Assembly (NCBI RefSeq): GCF_000970285.1
Contig: NZ_CP009516.1
Location: 2,149,036-2,213,035 of the forward strand
DNA from: Methanosarcina horonobensis HB-1 = JCM 15518
Lineage (GTDB): Archaea; Halobacteriota; Methanosarcinia; Methanosarcinales; Methanosarcinaceae
Length of the DNA stretch: 64,000 bases
Direction of reading: 5' to 3'
The notes below the pieces were generated by a model. The model was not told the origin of the DNA, did no database searches, and worked only from the letters and a program-made list of their open reading frames with translations. Both the position numbers and the translations under genes were made by a program. Below, one piece after another: positions 19,354-28,303 of this stretch (the first letter of the stretch is position 1; each line of letters begins with the position of its first letter).

Positions 19354-19848
19354 TCTTTCATCTCGGTCGCTTTGGATCAGTTTCTGGTTCGAGCTTTGTT
19401 CGCTTAGAGAGGAAGGGATTTACCTACCAAGTCTATAAATTCAGATTTCAGGTTCAGATTTATTGTTTTGCAACCGAAGATCTGTATGGGGGTCAAATTT
19501 TCAAAAATTGACTTTCATATGTTATCTAATCAAAGATTTTAACTTATAGAACAAAGTGAAAACGAAAATAACAAAACTCTATCTAAAAACACTTTTTTAG
19601 CGTCTCTTTTTTACTGAATTTTTAAATTTCTCCTTTCAAACTTCTTTTTTATGCTTTTTAGGTAGTGCCTCCAGACAAGCTGGCGGCGGCATCCGATCCT
19701 ATCAGTGAATTAAAAAACGGCTGTCAGAAAAAGGGAGTTTCTTTATCCAGCCAGGTATTTTTTTCCATAACTTTTGCACAGTAATAGATTTTTTATATAT
19801 TTTAATATTTTATAGATGAAGACTGCTTTGAATTGATTTATTCTAGAC
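19354..19848. repeat. Intergenic region with repeat copy 2 (about 19650-19745)
   Basis: A 495-base spacer between two minus-strand genes. Its middle part contains TAGTGCCTCCAGACAAGC directly followed by TGGCGGCGGCA, then AATTAAAAAACGGCTGTCAG. These are the same ordered blocks as in the repeats near 36.8 and 48.3 kb. The rest is AT-rich with no supported gene. TATATATTTTAATATTTTAT (about 19793-19812) may be a promoter or low-complexity DNA. Confidence 0.5.
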
Positions 19849-20421
19849 TTAAGTCTCTACTTCTTTCCCGTCAATCAATAAGCTCTTAATTACGGCATTT
19901 CCGTATTTGTCAACAACAACCTTTACATCAACTCTTTCTCTCCCGGTCCACTGTTGACTTTCTATCTCTTTTCCCCTGCCCTCGGGAACGAAATAGCTCT
20001 CGATACCGTACTCAACTGTCAGTTTTTCAATATCTGTTTCGTCTATAATGCCCTCTCCATCAGTTTCCCAGTCATGTTCTATTCCTTTTACCTTGCCTTT
20101 GATGTAAAGCTCATCATCCGGAGGATTTCTGTAAATTTTTTTGGGCACTCCATACCCGTTTTCAAGTTCCAGGACAAGATATATTCTGTCATTATATTCA
20201 AAGTAAGGATCTTCGACCGGGATTTCTTCCAGATCCAGGGTGCTTATCTCGTAGTTAAGAACCACGTAGTCTCCCCTGAAAAGATCCCTCGGGTCTACAG
20301 GCTCAGTTTTAAGTATAACCTCTGTTCCGGTCCTCAGGGTATACTCTTTATACAGAATAAAACCTGAAAAAATCAGGAGCCAGAAAACTACAGTAAGATA
20401 AAAGATTTTCCTTTGATTCAT
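19849..20421 (-). CDS. GDYXXLXY-domain membrane protein
   Basis: The 190-residue product has one N-terminal membrane helix (about 6-24). The outside domain starts with TEVILKTEPVDPRDLFRG and contains the family-defining GDYVVLNY (50-57). These proteins nearly always sit beside a DUF2157 membrane protein, as here: the DUF2157 gene ends 45 bases upstream on the same strand. The function is unknown; the pair may form an envelope complex. The frame is complete. Confidence 0.85.
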   Translation of the reverse strand: MNQRKIFYLTVVFWLLIFSGFILYKEYTLRTGTEVILKTEPVDPRDLFRGDYVVLNYEISTLDLEEIPVEDPYFEYNDRIYLVLELENGYGVPKKIYRNPPDDELYIKGKVKGIEHDWETDGEGIIDETDIEKLTVEYGIESYFVPEGRGKEIESQQWTGRERVDVKVVVDKYGNAVIKSLLIDGKEVET

Positions 20422-20466
20422 CTCTGGAAGCCTCCTGTTTCTGAACCGGCAGTGAATTTACAGATC

Positions 20467-21639
20467 TCAAATCTCAGAATGGCACTCATCATTATTCTCC
20501 CCGGAAAATTGAACCTTTAATTCTCTTCTTTTTCTTTCCAGAATAATACTTATGACCAGCAGGACAAAACCTCCAAGCATGAAAAAGAGCGACCTTGGAA
20601 GTAGTTCCCAGAAGAAATCGAAATATCTCGCAAAAATAAGCAGGATAAACCAGAACATTGCAGTACTTACTATCCCTATATCTTCCATGTTATATCCGGC
20701 GTAAAGAAGCAGAGTCAAAAGTCCAAGGAAGATCACGTTGAACAGAATCATATAAACTTTTTCCGAAGCAGGAAGGTATATTGTTGTAAGAGTGATTCCT
20801 GCCATCAACAGCGCAATAACGGATATGCTTACATCTGCCTGGAAACTTCTGGACTTTTCACGCAGTGGTTTTGAAAGCAGGACTGCCAGAAGGAGGATTC
20901 CTGAAATGGCGTAAATCACAGGGACTATTTTTTCAACTCTATACTGCCAGATCTCGAAAGTATGTACGAATAAGGTAACAAGTACAGCCTGCAATCCCAT
21001 GAACTTAAAAGTCTTTTCAGCGTGTCTTGCTTTCTCTACGAGCCCGTTTAGAATTCCGGCAAAATAGACAGCAATACCTGATATGAGGTAGAGGTCTTTC
21101 ATGCTGATTAAATTCTCCAGGTCGATTCTTTCCGTGTAGAGAAGGCCGACCCAGAGGTAAAAAAGTAAGGAACAAAGTCCGGCTATTGGCGTGGACATGT
21201 AACCATAAATCAGTGGGAAAACTCCAATAATCCAGATCAGTACAAGGGTACTGTTATTAGCGTTAATATTGTAAATCTGGGCAATTAAAAAGAGACTGGC
21301 TCCGAAGAACAGGGCTGAAAGCAAAATCAGGGCAGAACCAAGCCTGGTATAATTCCGGTTTTCATACTTAAAATGATAACCGGCGTAATGTATGCCTATT
21401 GTGCTTCCAACAAGCAGCAAAACTTTAACGCTATTCCCGATTTTCTCCCAGTTGGATGCCACAAACAGAATGGCTCCAATTCCTATTAAAATTGCCCCTA
21501 TGGTTGAAAAGGCAATGACCTGCTTTTTTGATCTATGCTCCTTCTTATATTCGGCAAGATCTGCCCGCATCTTTTCAGCCTGGGCGTGATTGATTGTACC
21601 TTCATCCAGCCATTTCTGGATCAAGTCATCATCGAACAT
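20467..21639 (-). CDS. DUF2157 membrane protein
   Basis: The 390-residue protein starts with a short helical segment (LIQKWLDEGTINHAQAEKM) typical of DUF2157. About ten to eleven hydrophobic helices follow (starting VIAFSTIGAILIGIGAILFVASNW), with a basic tail (ILERKRRELK). The molecular function is unknown. It is the first gene of a two-gene operon with the GDYXXLXY protein. The start is ATG 21639; the divergent MarR/MATE operon lies upstream. Confidence 0.88.
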   Translation of the reverse strand: MFDDDLIQKWLDEGTINHAQAEKMRADLAEYKKEHRSKKQVIAFSTIGAILIGIGAILFVASNWEKIGNSVKVLLLVGSTIGIHYAGYHFKYENRNYTRLGSALILLSALFFGASLFLIAQIYNINANNSTLVLIWIIGVFPLIYGYMSTPIAGLCSLLFYLWVGLLYTERIDLENLISMKDLYLISGIAVYFAGILNGLVEKARHAEKTFKFMGLQAVLVTLFVHTFEIWQYRVEKIVPVIYAISGILLLAVLLSKPLREKSRSFQADVSISVIALLMAGITLTTIYLPASEKVYMILFNVIFLGLLTLLLYAGYNMEDIGIVSTAMFWFILLIFARYFDFFWELLPRSLFFMLGGFVLLVISIILERKRRELKVQFSGENNDECHSEI

Positions 21640-21825
21640 ATTTTTAATATATTAGCATGTTGTATTTACGTTTTTTTAGACACTTTGTTAGAGAAAAATA
21701 TTCATCGCAGAATTTGTTCATTTGTCTGGAAACTCCTGACCTCTTACTCCTGCAGAGCTGCTATTCTTTTTAGTTTCGTCCGTAACTATTATATCTATCA
21801 AGATCTTACAGAAGGCAACTATATT

Positions 21826-21851
21826 AGTTTCACATGTAACTATTTATAAAG
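21826..21851 (+). promoter_or_regulatory. TATA box with a MarR-operator-like palindrome
   Basis: AGTTTCACATGTAACT (21826-21841), an imperfect palindrome around ACATGT, directly abuts the TATA-like TATTTATAAAG (21841-21851), about 75 bases before the marR start. MarR repressors bind such palindromes overlapping their own promoter, so autorepression is likely. The operator is inferred from position and symmetry only. Confidence 0.4.
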
Positions 21852-21923
21852 CCACTATTAAGTCACTATTAAATCATTCTACTAAACAAGCCTCCTGGCC
21901 CTACAAAAAACGGAGGATTAATT

Positions 21924-22409
21924 ATGGAAGACCCAAGAGAGATCTGCGGCCCGATCGCCCACATCTACCGAAGCCACATGGCATATATGGCAAAGGAACT
22001 CGAAGCTTACGGGATTGGGAGCGGGCAATTTGATTTCCTTATGGTTCTGTACCGGAAGGATGGCATTTCTCAGGAAACCCTTGCAAAAATATTAAAAGTA
22101 AGCAAAGCAACAAGCACCAGGGCGATCCAGAGCCTGGAAAAAGAGGGGTATGTGTACAGGCAAAAGGACGAAAACGACCTTCGGGCTTACAGGGTTTACC
22201 TGACTGAAAAAGGAAAAGAAATAAGAGGCGTGGTCCTTGAAAAACTGATTTCTTTTGTTGATACTCTCCTTTCAGATTTCACATCGGAAGAAAAAGAAAT
22301 TTTCAGGCTGCTGGTCCGCAAGGCTTCACTTAAGCTCTGCGAGCCCGGATTCGGACCTGAATGTCAGGATGGCAGAACGAAGTGTAATAAAAACGAGAAG
22401 GAAGCATAA
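21924..22409 (+). CDS. MarR-family transcriptional regulator
   Basis: The 161-residue protein has the MarR winged helix: FDFLMVLYRKDGISQETLAKIL, then the recognition helix KVSKATSTRAIQSLEKEGYV and the wing DENDLRAYRVYLT. It ends with a Cys-containing tail. Only two bases separate it from the MATE efflux gene, so it very likely controls that exporter and itself through a ligand-released repressor. The ribosome site GGAGG precedes ATG 21924. Confidence 0.92.
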   Translation: MEDPREICGPIAHIYRSHMAYMAKELEAYGIGSGQFDFLMVLYRKDGISQETLAKILKVSKATSTRAIQSLEKEGYVYRQKDENDLRAYRVYLTEKGKEIRGVVLEKLISFVDTLLSDFTSEEKEIFRLLVRKASLKLCEPGFGPECQDGRTKCNKNEKEA

Positions 22410-22411
22410 AT

Positions 22412-23818
22412 ATGGAAGAAAAAAGTGAATTTCTGGGAAAAGAGAGTATAGGAAAGCTCCTGTTCAAGCTTTCGACTCCTGTAATTATCGGGATGCTCGT
22501 ACAGGCTCTCTATAATGTTGTGGACACGCTTTTCGTAGGAAGGGCATATGGAACGGAAAGTGTCCAGGCTATAGGCGGGCTTTCGATAGCTTTCCCAGTC
22601 CAGATGATAATTATGGCTTTTGGAATTGTTCTCGGCACAGGGGGCTCTTCCATTATCTCACGTGCCCTTGGAGCACGAGAAAAAGAAAAAGCCGAGAAGA
22701 CTCTTGGGAACGTTTTTTCCCTGAGCCTGATCCTCAGCGTACTTATTGCCGTTCCCTGCCTCCTTTACCTGGATGGCATTCTGGAGGTCTTCGGAGCTAC
22801 TCCCGGAATCCTGCCCTATGCTATGGAATATCTTGGGTATATAATTGCAGGAGGGATTTTCTTTGTTTTCGGAGTAGCTGTTCAGCATATCGTCAGGGCC
22901 GAAGGGAACGCCCGCCTTGCCATGAATGCAATGCTGATAGGCGCGGGCATCAACATTGTCCTTGACCCGTTTTTTATCTTCGGCTTTGGAATGGGCGTGC
23001 AGGGAGCTGCGATTGCAACCGTGCTATCCCAGGCAGTAAGTTCGGTCTGGCTTCTGCAGTACTGCCTTAAAGGAAAAGGAGCCGTACACTTTAAATCCAG
23101 ATACCTGAAACCTAACCTGGACATTATAAAAGAAATAGGGGCTATAGGGGTCGGGTCTTTTGTTATGCAGGCGTCGAGCAGTCTCATGATGATCTTTGTA
23201 TATAATGCCCTTGCAACCTATGGAGGAGATGTCGCAATCGCTGTTTTTGGAATTATTATCAAAGTTAACTCCTTTATTTTCCTGCCTCTCCTGGGCATGT
23301 CCTTTGGCCTGCAGCCGATTGTAGGGTATAATTACGGGGCAAAGCAATTCGGGAGGATAGCCGAAGCCGTAAAATTGGCTCTTATGTCGACAACGACCTT
23401 CGGACTCCTCGGCTTGCTTATTATTCATCTCTTCACGGAGCAGATCCTCGGGCTTTTCAGTGCCGATCCGCAATACCTGTCTGTCGGGAAACACGCTATA
23501 AAGATCATGCTCCTGGGAATGCCTTTGATAGGCTTGAACGTAGTCGCAATGACACTTTTCCAGGCCCTTGGGAAGGCGAGACCCTCTTTCATCCTTTCCC
23601 TCAGCAGGCAAATCTTATTCCTGATCCCGCTTATTGTTATCCTTCCGCGTTTTTATGAACTGGATGGAATCTGGGCGGCTTATCCGATTTCGGACATTCT
23701 ATCATTTATGCTCTCGACATTTCTGATCCTTAGAGTATACAGAACTTTTAAAGAACGTCCAGGTCCTTCAGGAGTTGGTGCGGGGACAGAATTAGCAGTT
23801 TCCAGCGGGCTCGAGTAA
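22412..23818 (+). CDS. MATE-family multidrug efflux transporter
   Basis: The 468-residue protein has twelve membrane spans and the MATE signatures LSTPVIIGMLVQALYNVVDT near the start and GAGINIVLDPFFIFGFGMG in the middle. MATE pumps export drugs or metabolites in exchange for H+ or Na+. It is the second gene of the marR operon (spacing two bases). The length and frame are normal, and no sequence feature identifies the substrate. Confidence 0.95.
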   Translation: MEEKSEFLGKESIGKLLFKLSTPVIIGMLVQALYNVVDTLFVGRAYGTESVQAIGGLSIAFPVQMIIMAFGIVLGTGGSSIISRALGAREKEKAEKTLGNVFSLSLILSVLIAVPCLLYLDGILEVFGATPGILPYAMEYLGYIIAGGIFFVFGVAVQHIVRAEGNARLAMNAMLIGAGINIVLDPFFIFGFGMGVQGAAIATVLSQAVSSVWLLQYCLKGKGAVHFKSRYLKPNLDIIKEIGAIGVGSFVMQASSSLMMIFVYNALATYGGDVAIAVFGIIIKVNSFIFLPLLGMSFGLQPIVGYNYGAKQFGRIAEAVKLALMSTTTFGLLGLLIIHLFTEQILGLFSADPQYLSVGKHAIKIMLLGMPLIGLNVVAMTLFQALGKARPSFILSLSRQILFLIPLIVILPRFYELDGIWAAYPISDILSFMLSTFLILRVYRTFKERPGPSGVGAGTELAVSSGLE

Positions 23819-24001
23819 TATCTGGCACGCTGAAACGAAGGCAAAAGTTCAAACTGCCCTCTTTTCCTTTTTTTCTTCTACTCTTTTAGACCCGGATACA
23901 TTGAAAATCACTCAGTTTACAGAACACTGTTCAGAATCATTGTTTCAAAAGCAGTTTGAATCTTAGTTACATACTTTTACATATCAATATACTGAGGTGA
24001 T

Positions 24002-24169
24002 ATGCAAATGAACTGTGGAGATTTGAAAATGGGTCAGGTTCTTCTTTGCGATATATGTGGTTTTGAGCTTCAGGTAGTAAAAGAGTGTGGAGATGTCACC
24101 TGCGCTACAGACACTTGCTGTACCGGCAACGTAACATGTTGTGGAGAGCCGATGAGATTAAAACAGTAA
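24002..24169 (+). CDS. Small cysteine-rich desulforedoxin-like protein
   Basis: The frame encodes 55 residues. Eight cysteines are visible: Cys5, a CDIC pair, ECGD, TC, an adjacent TCC and a final TCCGEPM. The closing CCGEPM plus a CxxC resembles the iron-binding knuckles of desulforedoxin/desulfoferrodoxin N-termini, but extra cysteines (CATDTCC) are unusual and could bind a second metal or act like metallothionein. GAGGTGAT eight bases upstream supports the start, and a strong hairpin terminator follows. Being monocistronic, it is easily missed by gene finders. Confidence 0.75.
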   Translation: MQMNCGDLKMGQVLLCDICGFELQVVKECGDVTCATDTCCTGNVTCCGEPMRLKQ

Positions 24170-24244
24170 ATTAAACGGCAGAGTATACGAAAAATAATAA
24201 ATTAATTGAAAGATATTGAAGCAGAATTTAGACGGTAGAGATAA

Positions 24245-24267
24245 AAAAGAGCTTTAAAAGCTCTTTT
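24245..24267 (+). terminator. Bidirectional hairpin terminator
   Basis: AAAAGAGCTTT and AAAGCTCTTTTT form a near-perfect palindrome ending in T5, placed between the small cysteine-rich gene and the opposed degenerate membrane-protein remnant. Confidence 0.65.
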
Positions 24268-24281
24268 TCAAAACCTGAATC

Positions 24282-24559
24282 TTAAAGTGCTTTTTCCCTG
24301 CTGTTTCCTTTTCTTTTTCTTTTAAGAATACCCTGCATCAGTATAATTGCTGCATATGAGCTGAAAAACCAGACTGCAAGGGCTATTGCCAGGGACAATC
24401 CCCGCCGGTTCAGGTTTTCCATGCAAAAAGTTTTGAGGGAAGGTGCTGAAGCAGGATGTAACAGACAACAACAGCCGTGCCTCCGAAACTCCGTGCAATC
24501 AATCTGGAAGCTACAACTGCACTCCCACCGAAAAGGAAACGGAGAAGAACAGAAGACAT
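24282..24559 (-). pseudogene. Degenerate small membrane protein
   Basis: From ATG 24559 a frame reads MSSVLLRFLFGGSAVVASRL and on to a stop at 24410-24412. A second frame, from about 24420, reads SLAIALAVWFFSSYAAIIL and then a basic tail KRKRKGNSREK to 24282. Both pieces look like parts of one small four-helix membrane protein (a DUF3147-like protein is possible), with a frameshift and a shortened middle. The family is uncertain. Confidence 0.45.
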
Positions 24560-24687
24560 ACCAGTACTGAACATTAAGTCCCAACCTATTAGTAAATGTT
24601 TTTTATATATAATGGCGCACTATGGCTTACCTGGGGATACACCTGTATGCACCTTTTTTAAAAAACTGAGCTTTTTTACTCTCCGAA

Positions 24688-25581
24688 TTAACTCTCGATC
24701 CCATACTTTTCCCTGATCTCCGATTCTTTTAAAACCTTAAGCTCGAGCTTCTCAAGAATCTCGGAGATCCTGTTCCGATCTTCGCTTTTCATTGATTTCC
24801 TGTCAAAATAAGCAAACTCAGCACCGGATTTCTCAATAGCCTGCCTGATCAGTGCTTCGTCCACAAATTCTAACTGGTACTTGGGGAAGTTGTGACCAAA
24901 AGAGATTTCGGTTTCAAGCAAAAGTCCTGTCTGGCGCATTGCATAGTGTCCTCCCCCAAAGCCGAGAGCTGCAGGCACTTTTTCAAGAGAAACTGCAAGA
25001 ATAGCTTTTGCGGCAACCTCTCCGGCTTCAGGGTCTTTCCACTGTGCTTCGGTACTGCCGATTTCGGCATAGACGGATGGAACTGAGAGTTCCGTCGGGC
25101 CGTGGTGGGTAACTTCAAGGGTAACGTCATATTTAAGCCCTTTTTCTCCGGCAAGCCGCTTCATTTCTTTAAGGATTGACTTCATTGCGGCAGGTGAAGA
25201 GACTGCAAGCTCTTTTGGGTGCCCTCCAAGCCTTGCTTCTCCTGAAGGGTTTCCCGTGCAGTGTACGGTTAAAGAATTGATCTCTTCTTTGCTCCTGTGC
25301 TTGGAGGCAAAGATTATCAGAGAGGCTGGAAATCCTGACGCTTCCAGCTTTCTGTCAAGTCCGTCCTGAAAGACATGAATCTCCTCTATATCAACAAGTC
25401 TGAATCTTCCATCCGCAGATTCTCGGGCTGCCGAAAATCCGGATTCAAGAGGGAGTTTGAGGTCTTTCCATTCTCTCAGGTTCAAAAGATGAGTTTTGAT
25501 GTTCTGGCTGGCAAGGTCTGGGGCAGAACAAATGATTGTAATTCTTGAGTTACTCTCATTTTCTGGATTCATATCTGTCAT
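24688..25581 (-). CDS. dtdA: D-aminoacyl-tRNA deacylase (archaeal/plant type)
   Basis: The 297-residue protein matches the archaeal DtdA/GEK1 family. It has SKHRSKEEINSLTVHCTGN, the metal-site segment EVTHHGPTELSVPSVYAEIG, ALGFGGGHYAMRQT and a final region AEFAYFDRKSM. The enzyme removes D-amino acids wrongly attached to tRNA, protecting translation; it is cytoplasmic and zinc-dependent. The start could be ATG 25581 or the ATG three codons later. It is intact and monocistronic. Confidence 0.92.
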   Translation of the reverse strand: MTDMNPENESNSRITIICSAPDLASQNIKTHLLNLREWKDLKLPLESGFSAARESADGRFRLVDIEEIHVFQDGLDRKLEASGFPASLIIFASKHRSKEEINSLTVHCTGNPSGEARLGGHPKELAVSSPAAMKSILKEMKRLAGEKGLKYDVTLEVTHHGPTELSVPSVYAEIGSTEAQWKDPEAGEVAAKAILAVSLEKVPAALGFGGGHYAMRQTGLLLETEISFGHNFPKYQLEFVDEALIRQAIEKSGAEFAYFDRKSMKSEDRNRISEILEKLELKVLKESEIREKYGIES

Positions 25582-25718
25582 TTTCGGATCAGTCCGGTTT
25601 TTTTCTGAATTTATCCTGAACCTATTCTGAACTTTCGTTCAGAAACAATTTCGTTCAAAAACAATTGCCTTTAGAATTCGTAAAGATAGATAAAACCAAC
25701 CCCAAAAATAGAATAAAT

Positions 25719-26415
25719 TCGGTCAGAACAATCCAACCTCAGAAGAGTATGGAATGGTGTACTTGACATAATTGATGATTGGGCTGCCGAGCGTGAACTG
25801 TACTGTGTTCACAACCACGATGATATCATGGGTGCTTGCGTAGCACGTTTCCAAGAAAACACAGTAAGGCTTGCAATGCTGATCGAACTTGGTGAGATCC
25901 CGGAACTCACAAGGAAGATGCCAACTGAGCAAATCCTCGAATTCAAAATCTCACGCAGGGCTGTGGAAATAGCACTCCACATGATTGATGCTGTGTATAT
26001 GCCATATACACAGAAGCTAATTGCAAAGCTCCACGATGATAGAAGCGGTACTTGCGTTTCAGGTATTGCCAATGACGTGGTTAGGGTTGAAGAAAAGCTA
26101 ATGGATACGTTGAAAATAGGACAGTGCGAAGCCTATCGCGAGTGTCACATGAAGGTGGCACAGTTCAACGAGTGTGTAGACTCATTGTAGTTGTCTGGTG
26201 CAGTAGAGTTTGCAACAGTACTGAACAGACAAAACAATCGTGTAGAGTGGTTGGTCTACATACCTCGTGAGCTTAGAGACCCAAAGTTCCAACATAACTA
26301 CACTCATACAAAGTTCTCAGAGTACACATGCGGAATTTGTTTTAACTATTCCTCACCTACTGTATTTAAACAGTATGAAAACACTTCTAATGCTCCAAAG
26401 ATGGCAGAGTGGTAA
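25719..26415 (+). pseudogene. C-terminal part of a DUF3987/primase-helicase-like protein, interrupted by in-frame UAG
   Basis: After a TAA near 25716 the frame is open to an amber codon at 26188-26190, then continues in the same frame to TAA at 26413-26415. The first part has FQENTVRLAMLIELGE and ISRRAVEIALHMIDAVYMPY, resembling the C-terminal helical part of DUF3987/plasmid-type primase-helicases. Next comes a winged-helix-like segment, HMKVAQFNECVDSL-UAG-LSGAVEF. The UAG sits inside that winged helix, where a Lys or Ile is common. The N-terminus and a conventional start are absent (the first ATG is 25828). In Methanosarcina UAG can be read as pyrrolysine; otherwise this is a nonsense-mutated mobile-element fragment. 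The family call is by motif memory. Confidence 0.55.
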
Positions 26416-26735
26416 GATATTTACAAACTTACCTCTCTTTTTTATTTTTATTTCTAAATAATTCTTTTTATTGCTTCTTTTTTGTAATGATGTCACAAAT
26501 TGAAATCATAGTGCAAATTCGCTTTTTTGATATCTCCATAACTCGTTTTTTATTCGTTTTTTATAATGTTGTGTGGACAGTTTAGAGAGTATTACCCGGT
26601 AGTGTAAAATCGAAGAAATCCCTGATAGTGTCACAAAATCGACTATACACAAATAAAAACATAAAATCCTCCCTAATATAATACATAATAACATTATAAA
26701 GAATAATTAGTATATATTATAATAATATATAAAAG
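26416..26735. other. AT-rich spacer before IS200 copy A
   Basis: There is no supported gene. Two similar blocks, TAGTGTAAAATCGA and TAGTGTCACAAAATCGA (about 26599 and 26629), form an imperfect direct repeat. The last 40 bases are almost pure A/T, a common landing zone for IS200-type elements. Confidence 0.3.
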
Positions 26736-27451
26736 AAGAAATCAAATTGCGGGCGGCCACCCCACCCTAAAGGATGGGGTATGCTTCGGGCCGCCCGCCC
26801 GGTTGTTCTGGTAATTAGAAATCATCAAGTCTTCTTTGCTTGGATCTCATGAACCTATGCAATCGAGACTCTTCACTCGGTTTTCCTTGCGATTCTTTAA
26901 TGTAATGCTTAATTGTATCAGCAGTTACGTTTCCAACGGATCGATAGAACTTTCCACTTGACCATAGATTTCCACCCCAATATCGTTTTTTAAGATCAGG
27001 ATGAAGCTTGAATAAGCTGTAAGAACTACCTCCTTTCAAATACTGAATTACCTCTGACAGAGAATTACTTGGATGAAATTCAAGAAACAAATGAACATGA
27101 TCATCTACTACTTCCATTGCATGTATTTTGTAGCCATTTTTAGCACAAATTATACTGAGAATCAACTCGCAATCCTTTTTAATTCTCTTATTGTAGAATA
27201 TATTGTATCGACTTAGGCACCAACACGATGTGGTAAGTAATCTGACCATAGCCATGGCTAAAACTGCGTAATTCCAACTTATATCACATCCTAGCCAAAG
27301 GTGGCTGGCACCACCTCTGGTTATGGTGCCAAAAAAACCTTATTTTACAAAAAAAGTGAGGATTTAGATAATTAAAGTGAAAAAACGAAGAGGCGAGGGT
27401 TCACTTCATCCCCGACCTGAAGGACGGGGTATTCGTGACCCTCTGCGCTCC
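26736..27451 (-). mobile_element. IS200-like element, copy A (716 bp)
   Basis: The element has a long imperfect hairpin at one end: GGGCGGCC (26751-26758) with GGCCGCCC (26789-26796), and inner arms ACCCCA/TGGGGT. At the other end is a second hairpin (AGGGTTCAC at 27396-27404 with GTGACCCT at 27435-27442). A single Y1-transposase gene reads on the minus strand, with no tnpB. These subterminal hairpins are what IS200/IS605 transposases recognise. It is closely related to copy B at 37096-37812. Confidence 0.85.
26815..27277 (-). pseudogene. tnpA: IS200 TnpA (Y1 transposase), frameshifted
   Basis: The protein shows the HUH motif HVHLFLEF, the WGGNLWSSGKFYRSVGN signature and the catalytic Tyr in the late helix DTIKHYI. 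It ends SKQRRLDDF. The N-terminus begins in another frame from TTG 27277 (LRSFSHGYGQITYHIVL) and is joined to the rest only if two bases missing after the VPK codons (near 27212) are restored, as comparison with copy B shows. Single-strand DNA transposition by this copy is therefore probably lost. Confidence 0.85.
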
Positions 27452-27942
27452 ATTAGTAATAAACGAAGATAAGAGAAGCGAATTACGGGAACAAACTCAG
27501 CAGGTGCTGCTATCTGCAGTACCTTGACCTGTAATTGGCATTATCCGTACCTGATTAGTGTTTGCGCCTGATCAGTATCTGCTTTTATACTTACTGTAGG
27601 CAGATTGGAGTGAAGTACATTAAAACAAGTTTTGAGTGGGTTCTGAGGAGATCTGGGGAATTGTTGGAATTAAAAATGATAGTACTTAAGGTAAAGTACA
27701 ATGTTCGCGGAGGCACTACTTATCTTCAGAATCCACTCAGCGTTAAATAATTTTTTATCGCTAACTATTTAGTTATTTTGAATCTATTCTACTTAACTGG
27801 AGTCAGAAACCGGCATATTCAGGAAAGAGCTGGCCACTATTTCTACCATGTCGTATTTATTTAAGAAAAATATTCTATTACCTGTTCTTTTATTACAATT
27901 AATAGAAAAAACAAACTCAGTTGTATACAGACGGAAGAAGCA
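27452..27942. other. Spacer after IS200 copy A
   Basis: A 62-codon frame (27562-27750) has no recognisable domain, and its composition does not stand out. I see nothing else I can support before the structured-RNA candidate. Confidence 0.25.
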
Positions 27943-27945
27943 TTG

Positions 27946-28105
27946 AATATACTTTTCGAAAAACCTGCATCTGAAAAGAGATTGTTGAGCGGTTAGGGAG
28001 AGAGATATGGGGAGTCTCTTTGGAAAGAAAGTTATACCATTGGGGCTGGTATGTTTGCTCGTAGAGGGTGGATAAATCCTACAAAGTTACCCGCTCAACA
28101 GTATA
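27946..28105 (+). ncRNA. Candidate structured non-coding RNA with its own TATA box
   Basis: An AATATACT TATA-like box (27946-27953) lies about 30 bases before a 10-bp perfect stem: TGTTGAGCGG (27983-27992) with CCGCTCAACA (28091-28100), extendable by two pairs outward and three inward after one mismatch. Inside are three smaller possible hairpins: AGAGA/TCTCT, ATACC/GGTAT and GGA-TAAA-TCC. A T-rich stretch follows. There is no good ORF. The layout of a closing stem with three internal hairpins resembles a stable small RNA. Its class is not recognised, and the minus-strand transcript is also possible. Confidence 0.4.
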
Positions 28106-28303
28106 GATAGTTTTACTGCTAGGTATTTATTCCTTATGAATTTATCTTACTGATTTTAGATCATTAAAAAGGTATAGCTTCACAGAAAAAAATATAGCTT
28201 CACAAAAATACCTGATCCTGTGGAGCTATATTTTACTTATTAAATCAGTTTAAATTAACAGTTATATCGATTACCATAGATATCCATCCAGGCATCTTTT
28301 GTT

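Noticed and set aside
27562-27750. A 62-codon plus-strand frame after IS200 copy A
   Set aside because: No ribosome site, no domain, no conservation clue; left as spacer.
27979-28105. The structured element considered as a tRNA or tRNA-Pyl
   Set aside because: It is too long, lacks a T-loop GTTCRANNC box and an anticodon arm of proper size.
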